A DNA stretch of 64,000 nt, taken from Saxidomus purpurata. Lineage: Eukaryota > Mollusca > Bivalvia > Venerida > Veneridae. The stretch lies in NCBI GenBank assembly GCA_022818135.1, contig JAFMSR010000003.1:17964351-18028350 (forward strand). Direction: 5' to 3'. Below are positions 11,941 to 21,759 of the stretch, in pieces (the first letter of the stretch is position 1; every line of letters begins with the position of its first letter). The notes beneath the pieces are model-generated. The model ran no database searches. It saw nothing but the letters and a program-made list of their open reading frames with translations, and was not told where the DNA came from. The translations under genes and the position numbers were made by a program.

Positions 11941-13850
11941 TTTTCCTCAGTGAGTACTGTTCTATAAGCACTACTCACAGTGAGTGTTGTTCAGTGAGCA
12001 TTTCTCATGGTGAGTGTTGTTCAATGAGCATTTCTCACAGAGAATGTTGTTCAATGATCACTACTGATTGTGAGCACTACTCACGGTGAGTGTTGTTCAG
12101 TGAGCATTGTTCAGTGAGGACTTCTGACAGTGAGTGTCGTTCATTGAGCATTGTTCAATGAACACTTCTCACAGTGAGTGTTGTTCAGTGAGCATTTTTC
12201 ATGGTGAGTGTTGTTCAATAAGCACTTCTCACAGTGAGTGTTGTTCAGTGAGCACTACTCACAGTGAGTGTTGTTCAGTGAGCACTACTCACAGTGAGTG
12301 TTGTTCAGTGAGCACTTCTCACAGTGAGTGTTGTTCAGTGAGCACTTCTCACAGTGAGAGTTGTTCAGTGAGCACTACTCACAGTGAGTGTTGTTCATTG
12401 AGCACTACTCACAGTGAGTGTTGTTCAGTGAGCACTTCTCACAGTGAGTGTTGTTCAGTGAGCACTACTCACAGTGAGTGTTGTTCAGTGAGCACTTCTC
12501 ACAGTGAGTGTTGTTCAGTGAGCACTACTCACAGTGAGTGTTGTTCAGTGAGCACTACTCACAGTGAGTGTTGTTCAGTGAGCACTTCTCACAGTGAGTG
12601 TTGTTCAGTGAGCACTTCTCACAGTGAGTGCTGTTCAGTAAGCACTTCTCACAGTGAGTGTTGTTCAGTGAGTGTTGTTCAGTGAGCACTACTCATAGTG
12701 AGTGTTGTTCAGTGAGCACTACTCACAGTGAGTGTTGTTCAGTGAGCACAACTCACAGTGAGTGTTGTTCAGTGAGCACTTCTCACAGTGAGTGTTGTTC
12801 AGTAAGCACTTCTCATAGTGAGTGTTGTTCAGTGAGCACTACTCACAGCGAGTGGTGTTCAGTGAACACTACTCACAGTGAGTGTCGTTCAGTGAGCACT
12901 ACTCACAGTGAGTGCTGTTCAGTGAGCACTAATCACAGTGAGTGTTGTTCAGTGAACACTACACTGTCAGCACTTCTCACGGTGAGTGTTGTTCAGTGAG
13001 CACTACTCACAGTGAGTGTTGTTCAGTGAGCACAAGTAACTGTGAGCACTACTCACGGTGAGTGTTGTTCAGTAAGCATTGTTCGGTGAGCACTTCTCAC
13101 AGTGAGTTTTGTTCAGTGAGCACTTCTCAAGGTGAGTGTTGTTCAGTGAGCACTTCTCACGGTGAGTGTTGTTCAGGGAGCCCTACTCACAGTGAGTACT
13201 GTTCAGTGAGCACTACTGATGGTGAGTACTACTCACGTTGATTACTCTTCAGTGGGCACGTCTCACAATGAGTGCTTTTCAGTCAGCACTACAGCACTAC
13301 TGATGGGGAGCATTGTTCAGTGAGCACTTCCCACGGCGAGTACTGTCCTGTGAGCACTACTTATGGTGAACACTCTTCAGTCAGCACTACTCACAGTGAA
13401 TACCGTTCAGTAAACATTACTGACGGTGTTGTTCAGTGAGCACTTCTCATGGTGAGCATTGTTCAGTGAGCATATCTCATGGTGAGCATTGTTCAGTAAG
13501 CTACTTACAGTGATCACTACTCACGTAGAGAACAGTTCAGTGAGCACTACTCACGGTGACCACTGTTCAGTGAGCGCTACTCACAGTGAGCATTGCACAG
13601 TGAGCACTATACACGTAGAGAACACTGTTTAGTGAGCACAACTCGCGGTAAGTACAGTTCAATAGTTCAGTGAGCACTACTTACATTGAAATTGCTGAGT
13701 TCGTACTTCTCACAGTGAACATTGCTCAGTGAGCACTTCTCACCTTGAGTATTGTTCAGTGGACACTGTTCAAAGATCACTACTCATGGTGAGTTAATAA
13801 TCAGTTAGAACTTCTCCCAGGTAACATTAGTCAGTGAGCACTTTTGAGAT
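11941..13850. repeat. 30-bp minisatellite, about 60 units
   Basis: The core unit is 'gtgttgttcagtgagcac' plus 't(a/t)ctcacagtga', 30 bp long. It is nearly perfect between 12160 and 12960 and decays on both sides. Each unit contains the near-palindrome ACTCACAGTGAGT. Because 30 is divisible by three, frames stay open and yield ORFs of ten-residue repeats (ECCSVST(S/T)HS) at 12134-12685 and 12658-12999. There is no signal peptide, splice site or flanking coding sequence, so I read the ORFs as a by-product of the repeat. Confidence 0.92.
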
Positions 13851-14489
13851 ATTTTCGAACTTGAAATTATATCATAATTTTGCATAACACATTTGAGATA
13901 TTTTGGTACTGTGAATTATATAACTTTCGCATGACGAAAACTTCGCGATTTGTGAGCAGACAAACTTATTCTCTAATACTGAATTCAAGGAAGGAGATTT
14001 CTCTTATAGTACATCTATTTGAAATGAATATTCCGCGAGATTTTCTAATTAAGTGAGAAAATCGCGAAAAATATATGTAGGATCTGCTCGTCCTTTGAGA
14101 AAATTATATGTTTTAAGAATGCAGGCTTTCATTAGAGTGAAGTTCAATATCGTTCTACTTGAGCGAGCGAGGAAAAAGCTACATCTGGCCTTTTTGGCGA
14201 GAACAAACAGGCACGATCCGGATCTATCGCTTGTGACTCTCATCCCCTCACCTAGCCTAATTAATTTGGCGTTTCAGTGTGACCCTTTTCACAGACCTGA
14301 TATTTTATAACTGTCACACCTCTACAAGGCGGGCAACTGTACAATGTCAACCTGCAAAATCGGTTTGCCTTCGAAGTGGAAATAGTGAGACTACCTCTCA
14401 CCCTTTCATTTTTTATTGTATTTTCGGCACATTTAAGTTTTCGATCTTTGCTTGCGATGTATACGCACGTGCGTATTGTGTGTAACGGC
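13851..14489. other. Right end of the 7.2-kb insertion
   Basis: Non-repetitive AT-rich sequence with a small hairpin at 14035-14068 ('gattttct' against 'agaaaatc' within 'cgcga..tcgcg'). The overlapping ORFs at 14053-14485 have no recognisable domain. Confidence 0.5.
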
Positions 14490-14502
14490 AGCTACGGGCC
14501 TG

Positions 14503-15183
14503 ACCAACACCTGTGCCACACGTCTTAAACCGGCAAAGCGTACCATGTACATGTGGGGAAAGGCCAACATCAATACCATTAAAGAAAAAAGCAAAGCCTT
14601 ATCAGACACCTTACAAGAGAAAATCAACCCCTCTTCAGACATAAACTACATCTGGACTACTTTCAAAGACGGCTGCCAAAAGATCATTGAAGATGAAGTT
14701 CCACATCGCCAAAAGATGTAATCAGCCATGGCCTACCGGTAGTAACCGGGATATAAGGCGAATTACCAGACTGAAACGACGATGGTTCCGGCATGCCAAG
14801 AACTCTAATTCCAAATCTGACTGGTCAGACACTAAAGACATTAAAAGGAAAGCCCAGCGCCTATGCAGGTCCATTCACGATCCCCACATATCAGATATGC
14901 TCCAGACAGACCATCAGAACTCAAAAGTCTTCTGGAACTATATAAAATCCAAGAAGAAAGACAACTTTGGTGTGTCTTCACTCGCGAAGGACGGGTTGGC
15001 ATACAGCGATGATAAACAGAGAGCTGAACTTCTGAACGACCAGTTTCCTCACCATCCAACTACAGACTTATATCTCTAACATCAGTCTCCTGCAAGGTGT
15101 TTGAACACATCATCTTCAGCAACATCATGTCTCACCTTGACTCACAAAACATGATGCTTTCCAATCAGCTCTGGCCAGCCAAC
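14503..15183 (+). pseudogene. LINE fragment, linker and start of reverse transcriptase
   Basis: It continues the LINE broken at 7289: LKPAKRTMYMW is the linker after the endonuclease, and SKVFWNYIKSKKKDNFGVS is the conserved region before the reverse transcriptase. LISLTSVSCKVFEHI is the first RT block (compare 'YRPISLTS..KIFE' in the family). An internal deletion near 15047 removes the segment between the linker and the RT, and the copy is truncated at about 15183. It is not functional. Confidence 0.85.
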
Positions 15184-16497
15184 ATATAAAATACTAGTCA
15201 CGAGGAGATGTTTTTATCCTTTTAATAGAAATTGTAAATAGTGATAGTAATAAACTTTTTTATTTTGAAAACAGTCAGTCCTGCCTGCTGCCTATGTATA
15301 TACAGTTTTAGTCTGTTGCGAGTATACTCCTTGCGGAGTGATGCAACGACTGGAGATGGTGATAATGAAAAAATAAAAGACTCTTTGTTTTCATTATGTT
15401 CTTCTTGATTTTCCAGGCTTCTTCGACTGTCTCCGATAATTACGGAATAAATAGTGTTGCAGTGCCGTAAAACCATACCCAGCCAATAAAGATAACATAG
15501 ATCTATTAAGTCGACAAGATATGTAACAAAATAACTTAATGTGCCTTTAATAAGGCTAAAATACACCAATATACTTATTCAGTCGCATTCACACTAACAC
15601 GGAGATAGTTCCAATTCTTTTACGTGTTATACCATCGCTTGTGTTATAATACTGCCAACAGTCATCAGCAGAAAGCTAACAGCATGATCAGCACCTTACA
15701 GACTGTAACTCTGTCATGCATTGATGGAATTTAAAATAATTTGGCACATATGTTCAACACAAGACCCACGTTCCTTCCTCAAAGGTCAAGGTCACACTTA
15801 GAGTTTAAATGTATAGAGTCCTGTATGCATGGTAACTTTGTCATGCATGGAAGGATTTTAAAATTATAAGGCACAAGTGTTGAATAAAACATCGAGAGGA
15901 AACAGACTGTGAGATACCTCTTTTGGGGGCATTCGTCACTTACGACGGACAACTCTAGCTAACTATTATTCGCGATGCCTTTGCGCTCCATTTTGTATCT
16001 TATGCATTTGATATCTAACTTTCTAAATATATTCATATCAAGCACAAAACACGGCCCAGTGTATGAACCCCGAGAGCATCCATCACGGATAGCTAAAACT
16101 GGGAAATAAAAGGCCAGTTGACAGTGACACTGTCAACATGTAAATTGCATCAGAAAAAAATGAACTCGGTGATTTTCATTTTAATATTACAGCAGTACAT
16201 TAAAAAATCTCCAAATGCTTAGCGTCAAAACAGTCTGTAATCCGTCCCCTCTTGATAAATGATACCACCACATGTATTTTGTTCTGACCGACATACATTT
16301 TTTAAAGTACATACAAACTTGACGCATACATATACATATAACTCATGACCTGCGTAGAATTTAAATATCATTAAATAAAAGCATTCTTATCAGACAGATT
16401 TTAGATGTTCCAAATTATGTTTCATAGTCCGCAGTAGGTCGGCACACGAACGGAAACATTTAGAAATTTATTGAGAAGACCAACTTACACTAACAAT
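15184..16497. other. Intergenic region upstream of depolymerase gene 1
   Basis: Contains a dispersed repeat at 15690-15900 ('acaagacccacgttccttcc', 'caaggtcacactta'), the inverse of the one at 3150-3310. The promoter of gene 1 must lie here. A weak TATA-like stretch ('attaaataaaag', about 16370-16382) is the only candidate I see, and I would not rely on it. Confidence 0.45.
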
Positions 16498-16837
16498 ATG
16501 CATCTTAAACTTATTTGTTTCATTTGCTGCATTCCAGTCAGTTTTGGATTTCTGATCCTACCAAACTCTGGCAATCCATTGTCAAGCTTGTATGGCAACA
16601 ATTCTTTGGTTAGTGCGTATATGAATGCAATAAAAGCAGGAACGGACTTTTACCAAAACCTTCTGACAGGAGGAACGAGTGGCAGTCTTCCTGGACTGGG
16701 GTCCCTTTCAAACTTACCGGGAATGGGACTACTTTCGGGCGGAAGCAGTCTGCCAGGAATGGGATCATTAACAGGCGGCAGCAGTCTACCTGGGACAGGA
16801 ACATTATCAGGCGCCACAGGATCTAGTTCTAAACTAG
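16498..16837 (+). CDS. PHB depolymerase gene 1, exon 1
   Basis: Encodes the signal peptide, a short unique region and repeats of the form GSLPGMG / SGGSSLPG. The donor is ACTAG|GTATTT, phase 1. This exon is four times longer than exon 1 of gene 2. Confidence 0.82.
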
Positions 16838-19800
16838 GTATTTTGCAGTCGGATTTCAACTCAGTGTAACATTTATCCTATAGTTCATTTTCTGATTAGT
16901 TAACAATTTGTGTTTAGATACTAACATACTATTAAATATATTTATATTTATAGAAAGATAGTAATCGTTTCTGGTCAACTTAGAAATTGACACGTATTAA
17001 CATCTATGATAAAAAAATAACCATGGCAAGTAATGACCACGGCCAATAATGATCATGACAGGTAATGACCAATACAGGCAATGGTCATGTCAGGCAATGG
17101 CTATAAAAGACAACGTAAAATGGAAGGACATGGCTTTTACATGCAATGACCATGACAGGAAATGACGACAGACAATGACTATACCAGGTAATGAGAATGA
17201 TAGGCCATGCCTTTACCAGGTAATGACCATGGTAGGCCATTACTATACCAGGTAATGACCATGGTAGGCTATAACTATACCAGGTTATGACCATGGTAGG
17301 CAATAACTATACTAGGTAATGACCATGGTAGGCCAAAACTCCATGGCAGACCATAACTGTACCAGGTAATGACCATGGTAGACCATAACTATACCAGGTA
17401 ATGACCATAGTAGGCCATAATTATACCAGGTAATGACCATGAAAGGCCATAACCATACCAGGTAATGACCATGGTAGGCCATATGGTAATGACTATACCA
17501 GGTAATGACCAAGACAGATAATGATTTCGACAATGACTCTGTTAATTATACAACGACGATACTTCCAAGGTTCCTGCATTATCTTAACCAGTTACATATT
17601 TAATTTATGAACAGAGCAATACAACGTGGATCGATCTCAAATATCTGTATCTGGTATTTCTGCTGGCGGGGCCATGGCATCACAGGTACACGTCATCTTC
17701 TCCAAGGACATCATGGGTGTAGGCCTTATAGCTGGACGTGAGTGTACTTTCTTCATATTTTCGATTTACCTAAACGGTAAATCTCATGATATTTGTTTCC
17801 AAAAACATCCCTTCTGTCCTTAAAGCATAATGGCTAGCATGGTTGTCTTTCAAAGAAAAGGGTTTAGGGTCCCATCCTCAGCCCGAACGCTGTATGCGCT
17901 GGTTCCTGTGGGTCATTTGATTTTAAAATTTAAGTAACGTGGTATTTGCAATTCACTATCCGGTGATTCTAGTTGATCTAGTGTCTCAGGAAACATGCAC
18001 ATATAACTTGTCATGGTATAATAAGATACTTGTTTTTGTTCAAGGTGGACTCTGTTAGTAAAATATAGTCAGTTGTCGCTCATTGAAGCATATGTTTTAA
18101 GTTTATTTCTAATTGGTCAATGTTGACTTGATTTGATTAGTAGTATAATCGCACGACGCTTACACATATACTGATATTGTCTATATACCGTATACTGCAG
18201 TTCCTTACGGATGTTCCGGTGGAAACATGATGACCGCACTGACCACCTGTATGAAAATGCCAAACAGTGTAAGCGCATCGAGCTTGGAGGCATTGGCCGG
18301 TACCGAGGCTAGTCGTGGAGATATAGACGCTGTAGCCAACATGGCCAATGACAAGGTTTACATATTGAACGGAAGGGCGGATACAACAGTAAATCCTGGT
18401 AATATCTTCCCTGTAGAGATTGTTTGAAACTCTGTATCACTCATCATGTAACGTAAAGAAACGAAGGAGTTCAGTATATAAAGGTCTACACGCTACAACA
18501 TTTACATAAACCAGTTTGACTTAACCTATGCATGTCAAATTACATTATATATTTCCAGGAATTGGACCAGTCATAGAAACCTTCTACGGACACTTTGTCA
18601 CGGATCCCATCAATATTAAGACAAATTTTGACATAAACGCACAGCATTGCATGGTATAAAATATCAAACATATACTTGTATTTAATCACTGGCATGTTTA
18701 ATATCTCAACAATATGCAAATGCATACATCCTCTTTTCTTATTCATATATAGTTCTGCTTATTTTCTTGGGTTTGCAACAAGGCATTTCGATCCCAACAT
18801 ATTCTGCCCTCGTGAAAATTGCTCTAACATTTCTGTCCCTTTGGTCGACATTTCAACACTAGATTACTTAATATACCAACACAATTTATTTACAAAGGAA
18901 TTCAAATTTCAGATTTTTGTGGATGATACCTATTATAAATACTTAATCCTGATAGGCCGATGGCGATTTAGACCTGCGCGGATTTCAAGACGCCATTTCT
19001 GTTATATTTCGCATATTTACTGTTACTCACATTACATGTACTTTTTTTCGTCCGAGGTCAATACCACTTTTTTACAAGTCCGCAAATCTATATATTGCCC
19101 TTAACATTAGTCTATTAATTGTATAAATTATGAACAATTGCACTTATTGAGTTTTGGCACTCGGTAATATAGAAATCCGGAAAGACGGTCAATATGTATT
19201 TATAATACATGTACATGTATAATTTTTATATCCTATGAACCTATGGTAGCCGACAGACAACTACGGTGTTGCATGCTCGATGTCAGCAGCGGGGTCACAC
19301 TATATCAGCAACTGTAACTTCTCTGCAGCCTATCATTTACTGAATCACATTTATGGCGGCCACCTTAAAGTAAGTATTTTTGTTCTATGCATTACGGAGT
19401 TTTCCTTGCTTTATGTCTGTGATGATCTTTACTTGTTTCTATTTTCGAAAGCGTTACCATTGTGCACTTTGATATTGAAGTTAGACCCGTAGTTTGTGCC
19501 TTGTCCGTTGCCTTTCCTTACATGGCGGACAATTAATCTAGTACATTGCGTATATACTTGTTGGAGTGTCATGTTTCTGTTCTCCGGATATGAATGTTGT
19601 GCTTTATAATACGTATTTGCATTTCGGTGGGCTCTACTGCTAAAATGATTAAGTAGGTATCTATTAAGCAAACACTGAAGAAGCAATGCAACTAACTTCC
19701 TCTATTCCCGTTATATTATTCGAAATGATTATCGCATTTTCTCATGTTTTATGCAGATGCCAACGCCAGAGCAGCATGCCAATGGAAAGGTTACAATTTT

Positions 19801-21744
19801 ACATAATTCTGGATTTCTTCATATAAAACTCACTAGCAATTATAAAGAATGTATCCATGAGAACATCTTCCTAAATGACTTAAATTTTATTGGAATACCA
19901 AACATAATTGCTGTCGGTGTCCTTTGATACATGTGCATTGTACATGACGACATACAAATGTTTAGTCTGCGTTTCTTTCTTTCTTAGGTATAATTATGTT
20001 TTAAAAAGCTATTCGTAACCATGCATCTGCAAAATTAAAAATATCTATAGGCTTGTATATGTAATATTCATCACTGTAAAATTTTACGTAAGTTTTCATT
20101 TTACATAAGCTGCTGACATTCAGCCAATCAGAATTCTTCCCAAGTTCCAGCTCAGGCAGTATGGACACTACAGGTTACGTTTATATTCCATCTGGTTGCC
20201 TGGATAAATCTACAGGTGCGTGACCTTTTTGATGGACTTGATTTACATGCTTTTTTACCTATTGCACTCATTTTCATAATTGAATCCAAAAGGAAACCTC
20301 TTGGAACAATACAGAAAACTACAGGTACTTCACAGATATCTATAAAATGGTTTTGTTTCTCTATTCGGGTGACTATAGCAAAATAGTGGCATAGTCTTTT
20401 CTAAAACTATTATTTTCAGAATGCAAATTGCATGTTGCTTTCCATGGCTGCTTACAAGGACGGTAAGTTGTATTTTAACTGCAAAGTTCGCCTTTAAATA
20501 CTAATAAGTTCTTAATGTGCAATATTCCATTAAGAAGGTTGTCTTCCTTCGAAACCAGTTGTCAACTTCTTGGCTAAAGTGAACAGAAACTATAGCATAA
20601 CTTGTATCACTATTGAACTCATTTACCAAAGATAATTGCCCTTTATATGTCTTTTTAAAGAATATGTCCGGTCACAAAATATGTGTATCAAAGTATTATG
20701 CATACAATTTGATATCTGCTATAACAAATCTGATGCTACTATTTTGAAAGAGATACAGTTGGCGACGCCTACGTTCGACACAGCGGTTATAATGAGGTCG
20801 GAGAACTTAACAATATAATCATCCTGTACCCACAAGCTGTCAAATCCACCATGAATCCAATGAACCCGAACGGATGCTGGGACTGGTGGGGATATACCGG
20901 AACTTCATATGGTAGGATAGATAGTTTCTGTCATTGATAAGCCTACACAATATGTGTGTTTTTGACTCCCAACCAACCTCAACATTTTACTGCCGAGCTC
21001 AAAAGATGTTTTATGACCATTCTACCTTAGCGCATATATTTTTGCGTAACATTAATTATTCTAACGCAATACCGATGTGACGTCGTTTCTGATTGGTGAC
21101 GTCGTTTAAATTTGCGACTATCAAATAACGTATATATAGTCGCAAACTTCAAACGGCGTTTTAATTATCGCATTTAGACACATTGTGCGTTAGAAAAGGG
21201 ATAACTATTTAGTGATTTTGATATTTGCGACCGTATATACGGTTTTAATGGTCGCAAACAGTTTTAACAGCCTCCGGCTAACGCCGTCGCCGTTAAAAAT
21301 ATTTGCAACCATTAAAAACCGTATATACAGTCGCAAATATCAAAATTACAAAACAGTTATTCCTATAATGTATACCATTTAAAAATTCGACGCACAACAC
21401 GGTTTACTTGTATATTAAAACACTGTTTTGTATAAACTGTAAGGAAGTTATTGAAATTTATTGAATTGCTCTTGCTTAATAATATTTTAGTATCATCACG
21501 AAAGGGATTTGTCGTTGTTTCGCGTTGTCGTGTTGGCGACCATGCAGACACGAAATTGCAGAGATTAAGTACCATACAAACCAACACCAGATTATATACT
21601 ACATGACAATACAATATCAGTCAAAAACGAAGTATTCTTTACGTAATATAATTTAAATATGAATGCTATATTTAATTTACAGAGAAGAAGAGTGGATTCC
21701 AGCCTATGGCTATAAAGAGAATGATTGACAGAGTAACTGGATAA
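16498..21744 (+). CDS. Secreted PHB depolymerase-like enzyme, gene 1 (10 exons)
   Basis: Hand-built model: join(16498..16837, 17615..17737, 18201..18398, 18559..18653, 19250..19369, 19757..19789, 20110..20215, 20420..20462, 20751..20911, 21683..21744), 426 aa, in frame throughout, all GT-AG. Seen: an N-terminal signal peptide (LICFICCIPVSFG), a low-complexity Gly/Ser/Leu/Pro segment (about residues 65-112), the lipase box GISAGG with Ser129, NGRADTTVNPG with Asp215, and QHCMPTDNYG with His250. Further on are YISNCNFSAA, MDTTGYVYIPSGC, LHVAFHGCLQ, IIILYPQA and GCWDWWGYTG. Block order and spacing match the single-domain extracellular PHB depolymerases of fungi and bacteria (Penicillium funiculosum type), which hydrolyse poly-3-hydroxybutyrate with a Ser-Asp-His triad. 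Inferred: the protein is secreted and probably digests bacterial storage polyester. Substrate is not proven; another polyester or ester is possible. The ATG at 16498 is the first in frame and gives the signal peptide. Confidence 0.88.
16838..17614. repeat. Intron 1 of gene 1, with a 32-bp minisatellite
   Basis: From about 17030 to 17530 the intron is made of units such as 'ggtaatgaccatggtaggcc' plus 'ataactatacca' (32 bp), clean between 17216 and 17480 and diverged outside. Minus-strand ORFs here follow the repeat. Confidence 0.85.
17615..17737 (+). CDS. PHB depolymerase gene 1, exon 2 (catalytic Ser)
   Basis: After 'ttatgaacag' it encodes YNVDRSQISVSGISAGGAM and ends GLIAG before GTGAGT. 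It is 123 bp, the same length as in gene 2. It contains the G-x-S-x-G nucleophile elbow. Confidence 0.92.
18201..18398 (+). CDS. PHB depolymerase gene 1, exon 3 (catalytic Asp)
   Basis: Acceptor 'tatactgcag', donor CCTG|GTAATA. It is 198 bp, identical in length to gene 2. It encodes PYGCSGGN (family block after the nucleophile) and VYILNGRADTTVNP with the triad aspartate. Confidence 0.92.
18559..18653 (+). CDS. PHB depolymerase gene 1, exon 4 (catalytic His)
   Basis: Acceptor 'atatatttccag', donor ATG|GTATAA, 95 bp as in gene 2. It encodes GPVIETFYGHFV and ends INAQHCM, with the triad histidine three residues before the splice. Confidence 0.9.
19250..19369 (+). CDS. PHB depolymerase gene 1, exon 5
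   Basis: 120 bp, phase 0 at both ends. It encodes PTDNYGVACSMS and HYISNCNFSAAYHLLNHIYG. The Cys of SNCN is conserved in the family, where it takes part in a disulphide. Confidence 0.9.
19757..19789 (+). CDS. PHB depolymerase gene 1, exon 6 (33-bp microexon)
   Basis: Encodes MPTPEQHANGK between 'ttttatgcag' and GTTACA. Gene 2 has a matching 33-bp exon (MPTEHRQQNGK), which supports this very small exon. Confidence 0.85.
20110..20215 (+). CDS. PHB depolymerase gene 1, exon 7
   Basis: Encodes LLTFSQSEFF and SMDTTGYVYIPSGCLDKST, the start of the C-terminal half in the family. Acceptor 'ttttacataag', donor ACAG|GTGCGT, phase 1. Confidence 0.88.
20420..20462 (+). CDS. PHB depolymerase gene 1, exon 8
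   Basis: 43 bp encoding ECKLHVAFHGCLQG, the conserved 'LHVALHGC' block of the family. Acceptor 'attattttcag', donor ACG|GTAAGT, phase 2. Confidence 0.9.
20751..20911 (+). CDS. PHB depolymerase gene 1, exon 9
   Basis: Encodes GDAYVRHSGYNEVGELNN, IIILYPQA and NGCWDWWGYTG, the last being a hallmark near the C terminus. The acceptor 'ttttgaaag' was chosen over two nearby AGs because only it keeps the frame and aligns with gene 2. Confidence 0.88.
20912..21682. repeat. Intron 9 of gene 1, with compound palindromes
   Basis: A 165-bp hairpin at 21199-21363 has arms of about 70 bp ('ttttgatatttgcgaccgta' against 'tacagtcgcaaatatcaaaa'). A second inverted repeat at 21057-21197 ends in 'ttctaacgcaat' and its complement. 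Both look like MITE-type insertions. Confidence 0.8.
21683..21744 (+). CDS. PHB depolymerase gene 1, exon 10 (terminal)
   Basis: Encodes EKKSGFQPMAIKRMIDRVTG and stop TAA. It is 62 bp, the same length as in gene 2. Confidence 0.9.
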
Positions 21745-21753
21745 TCAAGTACA

Positions 21754-21759
21754 AATAAA
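21754..21759 (+). promoter_or_regulatory. Polyadenylation signal of gene 1
   Basis: AATAAA lies 9 bp after the stop codon. Confidence 0.6.

Larger units (their letters stand above)
7290..14502. mobile_element. 7.2-kb composite insertion with CAGGSSCGTAGCT ends
   Basis: The left end reads CAGGGGCGTAGCT and the right end, reverse-complemented, reads CAGGCCCGTAGCT. The 5 bp ACCAA lie immediately outside both ends (7285-7289 and 14503-14507) as a target-site duplication. Removing the insert and one ACCAA restores an uninterrupted LINE reading frame across the site, which independently confirms the boundaries. No transposase is recognisable. The interior is a stack of other repeats: 7308-9101, 10161-10299, 10310-11109 and the minisatellite at 11941-13850. 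CAG-GGGCGTAGC termini are common on hAT-like elements, but the 5-bp duplication is not the 8 bp expected for hAT. I therefore leave the superfamily open. Confidence 0.8.

Noticed and set aside
12134..12999. Cys/His-rich repeat protein of 183 and 113 residues
   Set aside because: Open frames follow from a unit length divisible by three; no start context, signal peptide, splice sites or non-repeat coding sequence supports a gene.
11941..13850. CRISPR array or leader-like repeat
   Set aside because: The units are contiguous 30-mers without unique spacers, the sequence is eukaryotic, and no cas genes exist.
15222..15569. 115-residue minus-strand ORF
   Set aside because: No domain, biased AT-rich composition, and no conserved features.
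17085..17533. Minus-strand ORFs with repeated HGHYLV words
   Set aside because: They read the antisense of a 32-bp minisatellite in intron 1 of gene 1.
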